Origin: Bacteroidota bacterium
GTDB taxonomy: Bacteria; Bacteroidota; Bacteroidia; UKL13-3
DNA: 22,657 nt
NCBI GenBank assembly: GCA_018883485.1
Contig: VEQB01000005.1
Location: 1 to 22,657, forward strand
Reading direction: 5' to 3'
This document shows positions 1 through 7,717 of this stretch, piece after piece. Each line of letters opens with the position of its first letter. The stretch's first letter is position 1. The position numbers were made by a program, and so were the translations under genes. A model generated the notes under the pieces. That model had not been told where the DNA came from. It made no database searches and was given only the letters and a program-made list of their open reading frames with translations.

Positions 1-2214
1 GCGTAATTCATCATTACCCATTGGCTTTTCTACTTGTACAATATAGCTCCATCCACCTTTAAAATCTACCCCTAAGGTAAATCCTTTGGTAAACATAGAG
101 AAAATTCCAAACGCAATAACTGCGCCAGAGAACATATAAAATTTACTACGATTTTTAACAAAATCGAGGTTCAAATTTTGGAAAGCTTTTTCTGAGAAAG
201 ATCTGCTGTATTTAATTACCTGACCTTTATCTAACTGCCATTCTGTAACCACACGCGTTAACAAAACTGCAGTAAACATAGAAGTAATAATACCGATAAT
301 TAAAGTGATAGCGAAACCTTGTACCGGGCCAGTTCCAAAGGTGTAAAGAACAAAACCAGCCAATAAAGTAGTTAAGTTAGCATCTATAATTGAGCTCGCT
401 GCATGTTGGTAACCATCGGTAACTGCATTTTTCAAACTTCGTGCGTTTTTCAATTCATCTTTTACACGCTCATTAATAAGTACGTTAGCATCTACCGCCA
501 TACCAATGGTTAAAACGATACCTGCAATACCTGGCAAGGTAAGCGCGGCACCTAATGAAGCCAACACCCCAATAATAAAAAATACGTTTAATAACACCGC
601 TCCATTTGCAACATATCCAGAGTTGTTATAGTAAACCACCATGAAAATTAATATTACAACGGTAGCTACAACCATACTCCATAAACCACTGCTAATTGCT
701 TCAGCTCCTAAAGTTGGCCCAACTACTGCTTCCTCAACAATTCTTGTTGGTGCTGGTAATTTACCACTCTTTAAAATGTTTGCTAAGTCGCCAGCCTCAT
801 CATTGGTAAAACTACCTGTGATATTAGAACGACCATTAGGAATTTCACCTTGTACATTAGGCGAAGAATAAACTACATCATCTAAAACAATAGCAATGCT
901 ATGACCAACATTGTTACGGGTTAAGTTTTTCCAAATCTTGGCTCCTTCTGCATTCATGTTCATGGTAACCTCTACCTGACCATTCATTTGACTAATATCT
1001 CTTCTAGCATCGGTTACTTTATCTCCTGTTAAGGCAGCAGAACCATCTCTAGAAGTTTTAATAGCATGAAGAATAACACCCTCTTGGTTTTCGCCAAAGC
1101 CTTTATACTCCCAAACGTATCTAATATTACCCGGTAAAGCCAATTTAACTTCTGGGCGATTTAACATTTCGTTGATTTTGGCAGTATCCTTAATTAAGGC
1201 AGTACCGCAGCTTGAACCTTTTGCCACCAATTGACCTTGGTCATCGGCATAAGGACGTAAATAAGCAAACAAAGGATTTTCCTTAGCAAACTCTTCAAAA
1301 GTTTTTTGTCCAGCAGCTGTATCAGATTTTGTAGTATCTGCAGCTGCCTTTGCGGTTGCTGTAGAAGCTAAACCAGATAAGGCACTACCCGCAGCAGCAC
1401 TCGTGTCAGTGGTAACTGGAGCAGCCTCTGCGGCAAGTTTAACTTTCTTTAAAATATCGTTTGCAGTATTTAAATGCTTAAAAGCTTCTGGGTTATCAAA
1501 AGTTTCGAAGAACTCTAATTTAGCAGAACCTTGTAATAACTTACGCACACGAGTAGGATTATCTACACCTGGTAATTCAACCAAAATTCTTCCGGTTCCT
1601 TCTAATTTTTGAATGTTAGGTTGAGTTACACCAAACTTATCTATACGTGCACGTAAGATTTGGAAAGAACGATCAATTGCTTGATTGGCTTCTTCTCTGA
1701 TGTAAACAATAACCTCTTCATTGGTAGAAGAAATTTTAATTCTTTCACGATTTGTTGGGTTAGAAAATATCGCAGATAAACGTCCCTCAGGCGCAATCTC
1801 TTTATAGGTTTCTGCAAACAAGGTTACATAATCCTTGGTGCTACCTTTCATTTTCTCGCGAGCCGTGTTTACAGCTTCATTAAACTTAGCATCTGGATTA
1901 TTATTGGCTAGGCCACGTAATAAGTCTGAAAGCGAAACTTCCAAGGTAACATTCATACCCCCTTGTAAGTCTAATCCTAGGTTCAACTCACGTTCTTTAC
2001 ATTGTAAATAGGTGAATTTCTTTATTCCTAAGAAATTATAAACCGGAATCCGAGAAACCGAATCTAGGTAATTCCGCTCCATCGACTCATTGCCATTGGC
2101 AAACTCTTTGGCATCTTGCTCTACTTGCCAGGATTTCCAGGTAAACGACAGCTGGAAAATACTTACCAGCACCAACGCCACTGCAAAAAACTTAACTGCT
2201 CCTTTACTTTTCAT
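1..2214 (-). CDS. secDF: Protein translocase SecDF fusion, C-terminus cut by window edge
   Basis: SecDF is an inner-membrane partner of SecYEG that uses the proton gradient to pull exported proteins into the periplasm. Translating the minus strand from ATG at 2214 gives 738 uninterrupted codons to the left edge. Residues about 7-26 form the first membrane segment. The SecD motif DLQGG lies near residues 81-85, followed by the large periplasmic domain. A block of membrane segments at about 505-660 includes GMAVDANVLINERVKDEL, the conserved acidic helix of SecD. The SecF half begins near residue 680 and shows TLGVDFKGG, so this is the single-chain form usual in Bacteroidota (about 1000 residues). 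An Ala/Ser/Thr-rich stretch at about 262-302 looks like a low-complexity insertion in the periplasmic part. A good promoter lies upstream at 2264-2295. Only the C-terminal quarter is missing. Confidence 0.96.
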   Translation of the reverse strand, partial: MKSKGAVKFFAVALVLVSIFQLSFTWKSWQVEQDAKEFANGNESMERNYLDSVSRIPVYNFLGIKKFTYLQCKERELNLGLDLQGGMNVTLEVSLSDLLRGLANNNPDAKFNEAVNTAREKMKGSTKDYVTLFAETYKEIAPEGRLSAIFSNPTNRERIKISSTNEEVIVYIREEANQAIDRSFQILRARIDKFGVTQPNIQKLEGTGRILVELPGVDNPTRVRKLLQGSAKLEFFETFDNPEAFKHLNTANDILKKVKLAAEAAPVTTDTSAAAGSALSGLASTATAKAAADTTKSDTAAGQKTFEEFAKENPLFAYLRPYADDQGQLVAKGSSCGTALIKDTAKINEMLNRPEVKLALPGNIRYVWEYKGFGENQEGVILHAIKTSRDGSAALTGDKVTDARRDISQMNGQVEVTMNMNAEGAKIWKNLTRNNVGHSIAIVLDDVVYSSPNVQGEIPNGRSNITGSFTNDEAGDLANILKSGKLPAPTRIVEEAVVGPTLGAEAISSGLWSMVVATVVILIFMVVYYNNSGYVANGAVLLNVFFIIGVLASLGAALTLPGIAGIVLTIGMAVDANVLINERVKDELKNARSLKNAVTDGYQHAASSIIDANLTTLLAGFVLYTFGTGPVQGFAITLIIGIITSMFTAVLLTRVVTEWQLDKGQVIKYSRSFSEKAFQNLNLDFVKNRSKFYMFSGAVIAFGIFSMFTKGFTLGVDFKGGWSYIVQVEKPMGNDELR

Positions 2215-2263
2215 TGTATCTGTTGACTATTCTTATTGTGTATATAATATTTTCGAAGGCTGG

Positions 2264-2295
2264 CAAATATAAGCGGACAAAGTACTAATTACAAA
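2264..2295 (-). promoter_or_regulatory. Bacteroidota-type promoter for secDF
   Basis: On the minus strand, TTTG (2292-2295) and TATATTTG (2264-2271) are separated by exactly 20 bp. This matches the Bacteroidota sigma-70 consensus TTTG / TAnnTTTG. Transcription would start near 2258, giving a leader of about 44 nt before the secDF ATG at 2214. The spacing is the same as in the SRP RNA promoter at 11487-11518. Confidence 0.75.
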
Positions 2296-2359
2296 ACTGA
2301 AAATTATATTGATTATCAGCCATTAAGCATTTTTATGCCCAATTTTATTGAATTTTAGG

Positions 2360-2411
2360 TCCCACAATTTACAATCTGTGGGAAAGTGAAAGCCCTAAAT
2401 ACGCTTAAGCG
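2360..2411. repeat. Inverted repeat and 10-bp palindrome upstream of exbB
   Basis: TCCCACA (2360-2366) and TGTGGGA (2377-2383) form a perfect 7-bp inverted repeat with a 10-nt loop. CGCTTAAGCG at 2402-2411 is a perfect palindrome. A near-consensus -7 box, TAGTTTCG (2415-2422, one mismatch to TAnnTTTG), follows at once. Both dyads could be operators for the exbB promoter, or the first could be an RNA hairpin. No regulator can be named. Confidence 0.4.
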
Positions 2412-2446
2412 ACTTAGTTTCGTTACCTATTTATAGCGTCAAAATT

Positions 2447-3067
2447 ATGGAAAACCAAGGCTTAAATTTATTTGAACTCACTCTTAAAGGTGGAGTTATT
2501 ATGATTCCCATTGGGTTGCTTTCTCTTTTAAGTATTTATTTTATGATTGAGCGATTTGTTTTCATTAACCAAGCTCAGAAATTAGAGAACAATTTTATTC
2601 CTAACTTAAAAGATTTACTAAGCAAAGGCGATCTTAAAGCAGCAAGGGCTTATTGCCAGAGAGTGAATACGCCCATTAGTAGAGTTATAGAAAAAGGTGT
2701 GCAGCGCATAGGTAAGCCTATTAAAGACATTGAGAGTGCCATGGAAAGTGTGGCTGGATTAGAAACTGATAAATTAGAAAAGAATTTAGGCTTTTTGGGC
2801 TTAACAGCAGGTATAGCACCAATGCTAGGATTTATTGGTACCATTTCGGGTATTATAAAAATCTTCTACAATATTTCTGTAAGCGACAATATCAGTATAG
2901 GCATTATTGCTGGTGGTTTATATGAGAAAATGATTACCTCTGGTGCTGGCTTAATTGTTGGGGTAATGGCTTATGCCGCCTATCATTTATTAAACTCGCG
3001 CATTGATAGGGTCAACCATAAAATGCAGCATACTGCCATAGAATTTATAGATATTTTAGAAAGCTAA
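2447..3067 (+). CDS. exbB: MotA/TolQ/ExbB proton channel family protein
   Basis: This is the proton-channel subunit of an ExbB-ExbD (TolQ-TolR-like) inner-membrane motor, which transmits the proton-motive force to TonB or a similar envelope partner. The 206 residues show the family topology: a membrane segment at about 15-35, a long cytoplasmic stretch, then two segments at about 113-138 and 152-180. The last two carry the small-residue-rich pattern of the family (GLTAGIAPMLGFIGTISG and TSGAGLIVGVMAYAAYH). ExbD follows after 19 bp, so the two are co-transcribed. No TonB gene is visible after them: the next gene is convergent. Whether the pair serves TonB, Tol or another function cannot be decided here; the symbol is used in the family sense. 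Confidence 0.9.
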   Translation: MENQGLNLFELTLKGGVIMIPIGLLSLLSIYFMIERFVFINQAQKLENNFIPNLKDLLSKGDLKAARAYCQRVNTPISRVIEKGVQRIGKPIKDIESAMESVAGLETDKLEKNLGFLGLTAGIAPMLGFIGTISGIIKIFYNISVSDNISIGIIAGGLYEKMITSGAGLIVGVMAYAAYHLLNSRIDRVNHKMQHTAIEFIDILES

Positions 3068-3086
3068 ATAAGAAAGGAAAAGCAAT

Positions 3087-3485
3087 ATGAACTTTAGAAG
3101 AAAAAAACGTTTTGAAGCCGAGGTTGCTACTTCCTCGCTCAACGATATTATGTTCTTTTTGCTCCTGTTCTTTCTCATTATTTCTACTGTTGCAAACCCT
3201 AGTGTAATTAAGGTATTATTGCCTAAAACCAAGAATAATCAAACCCTTAATAAAAAGCAAATTACCCTTACAGTAAATAAAGCCAAGGAGTATTACTTAA
3301 ATGATAAATTAATAGTGCCAGCGGATTTGGAGGCGGCAATTGTAAAAGAGATTCAGGGTTTGCCTGACCCTACCATTGTATTAAGAATGGATGCCGAATT
3401 AACTATCCAAGATCTCGTAGATATATTAGCTACCGGCACAAAACTTAAAGTAAGAATTGTAATGGCCACCCAAGCTATTTCTTAA
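3087..3485 (+). CDS. exbD: ExbD/TolR family biopolymer transport protein
   Basis: This is the second subunit of the proton-driven motor, with one membrane helix inside the ExbB pore and a periplasmic domain. The 132-residue protein has a short basic cytoplasmic N-terminus (FRRKKRFEAEV), then SLNDIMFFLLLFFLII at about 17-32. The Asp in LNDIMF is the family's protonatable residue. The periplasmic domain follows to the C-terminus. AGGAAA lies about 8 bp before the ATG, a fair ribosome-binding site for this phylum. The last 11 bp overlap the 3' end of the convergent kinase gene, so no terminator separates the two transcripts. Confidence 0.9.
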   Translation: MNFRRKKRFEAEVATSSLNDIMFFLLLFFLIISTVANPSVIKVLLPKTKNNQTLNKKQITLTVNKAKEYYLNDKLIVPADLEAAIVKEIQGLPDPTIVLRMDAELTIQDLVDILATGTKLKVRIVMATQAIS

Positions 3486-4098
3486 CCTTGCTTTGCAAAA
3501 ATTGTTGCAAAACCTGCAAGGAGGTTTGAAAATGTGTATTGTTATTAATAATCATGTCTGCCTCTGCCATAAAAGGCAATAAGTATTGCTGGTAAGCTGG
3601 CTTAACATGTTTCTCCCATTGATATAAAACAAAACTTTCAGAGATATTGCGTTCGGCCACATCTCGTGCTAATCTTCTTTGTAAAGCCAATTCTTCCTTC
3701 GCATTAATAAATATTTTAAGGTCAAATTGTTCAAAAATCTTGGCATGATAGAAAATAAACAAGCCTTCGCAAATGATAATAGGCGCTGGTTTAAAGCTTA
3801 ACAACTCTCCCTTTTGGTTTTCATGCTGAAACAAATACTCGTGTCTATAAACTGTTTCTCCCCTAGCCAAAAGTGTTAAATCCGCAGCAAATGCTTCCAA
3901 ATCTACACATTCTGGCAAATCAAAATTAGTGTGCCCATTTTCGTCTTTTTGATGCTCATAAGCCAATTTATAGTAATTGTCTTGCGAAACCATACACAGC
4001 TCATCCTCGGTAAAAGTATCTCGCAGTGCGCGCAAAAAACTTGTTTTACCACTGGCACTGCCACCAGAAATTCCAACCAAATATGGCTTTTGCTTCAT
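3475..4098 (-). CDS. udk: Uridine kinase-like P-loop kinase
   Basis: The probable role is ATP- or GTP-dependent phosphorylation of uridine or cytidine in cytoplasmic pyrimidine salvage. The 207 residues match the usual uridine kinase length of about 210. GGSASGKTS at residues 12-20 is the Walker A loop. VSQDNYYK follows, as in Udk, where this stretch helps bind nucleoside. IIICEGLFIF is the Walker B-like strand. RRLARDVAERN resembles the arginine-rich lid RRIxRDxxERG. The substrate is inferred from the family only; phosphoribulokinase-like relatives share these motifs. The 3' end overlaps exbD by 11 bp in convergent orientation. Confidence 0.82.
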   Translation of the reverse strand: MKQKPYLVGISGGSASGKTSFLRALRDTFTEDELCMVSQDNYYKLAYEHQKDENGHTNFDLPECVDLEAFAADLTLLARGETVYRHEYLFQHENQKGELLSFKPAPIIICEGLFIFYHAKIFEQFDLKIFINAKEELALQRRLARDVAERNISESFVLYQWEKHVKPAYQQYLLPFMAEADMIINNNTHFQTSLQVLQQFLQSKVKK

Positions 4099-4139
4099 GG
4101 CATGCGAAGTAAACTAATTTAAATGTTAAGGCAAAATAG

Positions 4140-4170
4140 GAAATATAACCCTGTAACAAAAAGAAATCAA
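4140..4170 (-). promoter_or_regulatory. Possible promoter for the uridine kinase gene
   Basis: On the minus strand, TTG (4168-4170) and TATATTTC (4140-4147) are 20 bp apart. The -7 box has one mismatch to TAnnTTTG and the upstream box lacks the first T. It is a weaker match than the secDF and SRP RNA promoters. Transcription would start near 4134. Confidence 0.35.
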
Positions 4171-4325
4171 CTAACATAGATTACCTCTCGGCTTAGCTCA
4201 AGAGATATTTTCTAATCACTTAATATACCTCCCTCGAGCAAACAGCATCAGTTTTCACGCTAATTCAAAAACCGTTTCTTCGTTTCTTAGTGTTAGCTTT
4301 TCGCCAGCTAGGTAAAATAACCCCA

Positions 4326-4360
4326 CTTGTCGAAGGGTGGTCCCTGAGCTGGTCGAAGGG
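4326..4360. repeat. REP-like element of the CCCTGAGC-GTCGAAGGG type
   Basis: CTTGTCGAAGGG (4326-4337) is followed after 4 bp by CCCTGAGCTGGTCGAAGGG (4342-4360). The second unit is a near-copy of the short repeat CCCTGAGCTTGTCGAAGGG, which I know to be scattered between genes in many bacterial genomes. The first unit is a partial copy in the same direction. It lies between two divergent genes. The function is unknown; it is probably a mobile palindromic repeat. Confidence 0.65.
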
Positions 4361-4449
4361 CGTTGCTTTGTGTGAGCATTTGCCTCTAAGGCACAAAGCC
4401 AATAAGCTATTTTAGAAATAATAAAATTTTAGCCTCAAAACCAGAAACT

Positions 4450-4490
4450 TAAGAAACTTAGGAAACTTTTTATACGAAAAACGTTTCTTA
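4450..4490. promoter_or_regulatory. Putative TetR operator upstream of the efflux operon
   Basis: TAAGAAAC (4450-4457) and GTTTCTTA (4483-4490) form a perfect 8-bp inverted repeat. Within it, 4462-4487 is an imperfect 26-bp dyad with GAAAC/GTTTC arms and matching T/A tracts. It ends 14 bp before the -7 box of the tetR promoter, where a bound repressor would block RNA polymerase. Three near-identical GAAACTT units (4444, 4453, 4462) repeat at a 9-bp period. The assignment to the adjacent TetR protein is inference from position. Confidence 0.5.
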
Positions 4491-4504
4491 TGTATAATCA
4501 GCTT

Positions 4505-4512
4505 TATATTTG
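4505..4512 (+). promoter_or_regulatory. -7 box of the efflux operon promoter
   Basis: TATATTTG matches the Bacteroidota -7 consensus TAnnTTTG exactly and predicts a start near 4518, a leader of about 15 nt. No clean TTTG lies 20 bp upstream; GTTTC at 4483-4487 is the nearest candidate and is also part of the putative operator. Confidence 0.6.
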
Positions 4513-4532
4513 CAGCCGATTTAAGTAAACAA

Positions 4533-5156
4533 ATGCCTGAAGAAGTAAAAAGAAAAATTCTAGATGGCGCGGAAACCCTCTTCTTGCGCTATGGTTTTAA
4601 GAGTATTACCATGGATGATATAGCCCGAGAACTAGGCATTTCAAAAAAAACCCTTTACCAATTCTTTGAGGATAAATCTATGCTGGTGGATGCTACCATA
4701 GAAAGACACATTAATCACGAAATGGAGTTTTGCAGCAAATTAAGCGATACTAATAGCAATCCCATTGAAGTTATGCTAACGATTACAGATTCGTTTAACG
4801 ACCTTAAAAAACAAATTAACCAAAGCATTCTATTCGACCTTAAAAAGTACTTTAAACCATCTTGGGATAAACTCAATAAATTTAGAGTAGAATATATTTA
4901 CAACGAAGTTTTAAGAAACCTAATAGAGGGTAAACAAAAAGGCTTTTACCATAATAATTTAGACGAACAATTAACCGCTAGGTTCTACATACATCTAATA
5001 GATTTTATACTTAACCCGGATAATTACCTAGATAAACAATTTGATTTTAAAACAGTACATACAGAAATGATGCGCTATCATTTGCGCTCTATCTGCACTG
5101 ATAAAGGCATGAAAACCTTACAAAAAAGCGACCTACTTCAATCCACAAACAAATAA
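4533..5156 (+). CDS. TetR/AcrR family transcriptional regulator
   Basis: This is probably the local repressor of the efflux operon that follows. The 207 residues have the TetR layout. The N-terminal helix-turn-helix domain (about 6-55) reads AETLFLRYGFKSITMDDIA, then ELGISKKTLYQFFEDKSML, the recognition-helix pattern of the family. An all-helical ligand and dimerisation domain follows. It is the first gene of the operon, with only 23 bp to the outer-membrane factor, so it would control its own synthesis. Upstream inverted repeats at 4450-4490 are candidate operators. The ligand cannot be predicted. Confidence 0.9.
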   Translation: MPEEVKRKILDGAETLFLRYGFKSITMDDIARELGISKKTLYQFFEDKSMLVDATIERHINHEMEFCSKLSDTNSNPIEVMLTITDSFNDLKKQINQSILFDLKKYFKPSWDKLNKFRVEYIYNEVLRNLIEGKQKGFYHNNLDEQLTARFYIHLIDFILNPDNYLDKQFDFKTVHTEMMRYHLRSICTDKGMKTLQKSDLLQSTNK

Positions 5157-5179
5157 TCAAACTTAAAATAAAACATTCT

Positions 5180-6523
5180 ATGCGCCCGCAAAAAAGAATT
5201 TTTAGCTTCCTCCTATTGCTACTTAGTATTAACGCTATAGCACAGCAAAAACAAATTTATTCTTATAGCTTACAACAGGCTGTAGACTATGCCAAGCAGC
5301 ACAATTATGATCTCCGAAATGCCAAACTAGATGTGCTTCAATCTCAGAAAAAAGTGAATGAAGTAACAGCTTACGGCTTGCCTCAAATTAATGCTTCTGC
5401 AAATCTTATTAATAACATACAAATTCCGTCGCAATTAGTTCCTAATTTTATACCAGGTACGCCCGGCGAATTTCTAGAAGTAAAATTTGGTGTTCCCTAT
5501 ACCAGTAACATATCTATTGGCGCTAACCAACTTGTTTTTGATGGAACCTTCTTTCTTGGTTTAAAAGCCTCTAAAGAGTTTGTAAATTTATCTAAACTCA
5601 ACGAAAATAGAACAGAGATTGAAACAGAGGTAAATGTATCAAAAGCCTACTATGGCGTTCTATTGCTAGATGCCAACGAAAGTTTAATAAAAAGCAACAT
5701 TCAAAGTTTAACCAAAACTAGAGACGATTTACAGCAACTCTTCAATAATGGGTTTACAGAAAAAATAGATGTAGATAGACTTACCCTTCAACTATCAAAC
5801 CTAAACCTACAACATGACAAAATTAGAGATCAAAGCAATGTTTTGCGCATGCTATTAAAGATTCAAATGGGCTTGCCTATAACTGATAGTGTTGTGTTAA
5901 CAGATAACCTTCAAGATTTATTTGCCAATAAAAAAGTTACAGCTTTCGAAAACGAAACTAAATATGATAACCGTGTAGAATACAAACTTTTAAAGCAACA
6001 ATACTCTTTGAACCAATTAGACAAAAAGCGCTACTTAGTTGGATATATGCCAACCCTATACGCTTTTGCTAACCAACAATACAATGCATTTGCCAGCGAA
6101 GGGAATTTTCCAAACCTATATAACAAATTCTATCCTGGAACAAATGTAGGTCTTAGCTTGAACCTACCTATTTTTGATGGATTGCGTAAACATGCCTTAA
6201 CACAACAGGCAGATATTAGCATTACCAAAACTGAAAATAATATGCGCCTGTTTGAAAATGTAGTAGACCAACAGGTGTACCAAGCAAGAACAAACTTTCT
6301 GAGAACAACACAACAATTAGATATCCAACAATCCAACTTAAAACTAGCAGAAGAAATTTATGCTAAAGCAGAACTTAAATATAAAAATGGCGTTGGTTCA
6401 AGCCTAGAACTAACCACTTCACAATCCGATTTAGAAAATGCTAGAACCAATTTACTAACTACAGCTTACGAATTCTTTGTAGCAGAAATTGAATTGAAGA
6501 AAGCTTTAGGAATGATTAAATAA
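5180..6523 (+). CDS. TolC family outer-membrane efflux protein
   Basis: This is the outer-membrane channel of the tripartite pump. The 447-residue protein has a signal peptide ending near residue 21 (LLLLLSINAIAQ). It then shows the two-repeat TolC pattern of long amphipathic helices with short barrel strands. SYSLQQAVDYAKQHNYDLR is the typical OEP start. The second half includes NLPIFDGLRKHALTQQADI and ends with TSQSDLENARTNLLTTAYEF, the usual closing motif. The length matches the family's 420-480 residues. It lies between the regulator and the adaptor gene, with 23-bp gaps on both sides, so the three are one transcript. Confidence 0.93.
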   Translation: MRPQKRIFSFLLLLLSINAIAQQKQIYSYSLQQAVDYAKQHNYDLRNAKLDVLQSQKKVNEVTAYGLPQINASANLINNIQIPSQLVPNFIPGTPGEFLEVKFGVPYTSNISIGANQLVFDGTFFLGLKASKEFVNLSKLNENRTEIETEVNVSKAYYGVLLLDANESLIKSNIQSLTKTRDDLQQLFNNGFTEKIDVDRLTLQLSNLNLQHDKIRDQSNVLRMLLKIQMGLPITDSVVLTDNLQDLFANKKVTAFENETKYDNRVEYKLLKQQYSLNQLDKKRYLVGYMPTLYAFANQQYNAFASEGNFPNLYNKFYPGTNVGLSLNLPIFDGLRKHALTQQADISITKTENNMRLFENVVDQQVYQARTNFLRTTQQLDIQQSNLKLAEEIYAKAELKYKNGVGSSLELTTSQSDLENARTNLLTTAYEFFVAEIELKKALGMIK

Positions 6524-6546
6524 TTAATAAAAAAGAAAAAAAGTAT

Positions 6547-7686
6547 ATGAAATCAATCATCAAATTTAACGTAGCCATGAGCCTGCTCCTACTTATTGCA
6601 GCATGCGGAGGTTCTAACGAATTAGAAAAAAAGAAAGCTAAAGTTGAAGGACTTAAGGCACAACAAGCAGAAATTGCTTCAGAAATTAAAAGCCTAGAAG
6701 CAGAAATTGCCGCCATTGGAGACACAAATGCCAATGCCAATGAAAAAGTAAAGTATGTGAAACTTACAACGCTTACACAAACAGAATTCTTGCATTATAT
6801 AGATGTGCAAGGAAGAGTGGATGGAGATCAAAATAATACCATTAGCGCAAGAGCAATGGGTCCCGTTACTAAAATTTATGTAAAACCAGGTTCTAGAGTT
6901 ACCAAAGACCAACTTTTGGCTGAGCTAGATGCAGAAATAGTGAAAACACAAATTGCCGACTTAAAAACCAGCTTAGCTTTTGCTACAGACGTATTTAATA
7001 AGCAAAAGGCACTATGGGAAAAACAAGTAGGTACGGAGGTTCAATATTTATCTGCCAAAAACAATAAAGAAAGTCTTGAACAGAAATTACAAACACTATA
7101 TGAAAATTTAGATATGTATCGTATCAAGGCCCCTTTTAGCGGAACCGTAGACGAAGTATTTATTAAAGTGGGTTCTAATGTTGCCCCTGGCGTGCCATGC
7201 ATTAGAGTAGTAAATTTCAATAACTTAAAAGCAAAAGCAGATGTAGCAGAAACCTATGCTAGTCAAATAAAAGAAGGCAACGATGTAATGCTATTGTTTC
7301 CAGATTTAAATAACAAAACTATCAAAGGTAAAATTGATTTCACCTCTCGTGTGATTAACCAAATGACTAGAACCTTTACCATTGAATCAGAACTACAAAA
7401 TGATGCAGACTTAATACCAAATATGATTTGTGTTTTTAAAGTAGTAGATTATAAATCACCAAAAGCAATTGTAATTCCTATTAATACGGTTCAAAAAAAT
7501 GAATCTGAAGTTTACGTTATGATTTCAGAAGTTGTAGATGGCAAGCAAGTAGCTGTTCAACGTAACGTTACTTTAGGTAAAATTTATAATGATAAAGCAG
7601 AAATTATTGCAGGACTTAAAGAAGGCGATAAGTTAATTTTTACAGGCTACAACGACCTCAACAACAACGAACTGATTAAAGAATAA
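6547..7686 (+). CDS. RND efflux adaptor (HlyD-like membrane fusion lipoprotein)
   Basis: This periplasmic adaptor links the RND pump to the TolC-like channel. The 379 residues begin with a lipoprotein signal ending in LLLIAAC, with the lipidated Cys at residue 20. An N-terminal coiled coil, unusual in position, spans about 26-60 (LEKKKAKVEGLKAQQAEI). A lipoyl-type half-motif follows (GPVTKIYVKPGSRVTKDQLL), then the helical hairpin, then the second half-motif (IKAPFSGTVDEVFIKVGSNV). The beta-barrel and membrane-proximal domains close the protein. The extra coiled coil before the lipoyl domain might act as a membrane spacer; that is inference. The pump gene follows after 31 bp. Confidence 0.93.
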   Translation: MKSIIKFNVAMSLLLLIAACGGSNELEKKKAKVEGLKAQQAEIASEIKSLEAEIAAIGDTNANANEKVKYVKLTTLTQTEFLHYIDVQGRVDGDQNNTISARAMGPVTKIYVKPGSRVTKDQLLAELDAEIVKTQIADLKTSLAFATDVFNKQKALWEKQVGTEVQYLSAKNNKESLEQKLQTLYENLDMYRIKAPFSGTVDEVFIKVGSNVAPGVPCIRVVNFNNLKAKADVAETYASQIKEGNDVMLLFPDLNNKTIKGKIDFTSRVINQMTRTFTIESELQNDADLIPNMICVFKVVDYKSPKAIVIPINTVQKNESEVYVMISEVVDGKQVAVQRNVTLGKIYNDKAEIIAGLKEGDKLIFTGYNDLNNNELIKE

Positions 7687-7717
7687 GTAATAGCCAATTT
7701 CTTAAAAACCAAAAGGT

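Larger units (their letters stand above)
4099..4532. other. Intergenic region with REP-like element and operator-like repeats
   Basis: This 434 bp gap lies between the divergent udk and tetR genes. I find no open frame with coding character in it. It holds a possible udk promoter, a REP-like element at 4326-4360, and TAAGAAAC-type repeats leading into the tetR promoter. The stretches at about 4170-4270 and 4365-4440 show nothing I can name. Confidence 0.6.
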
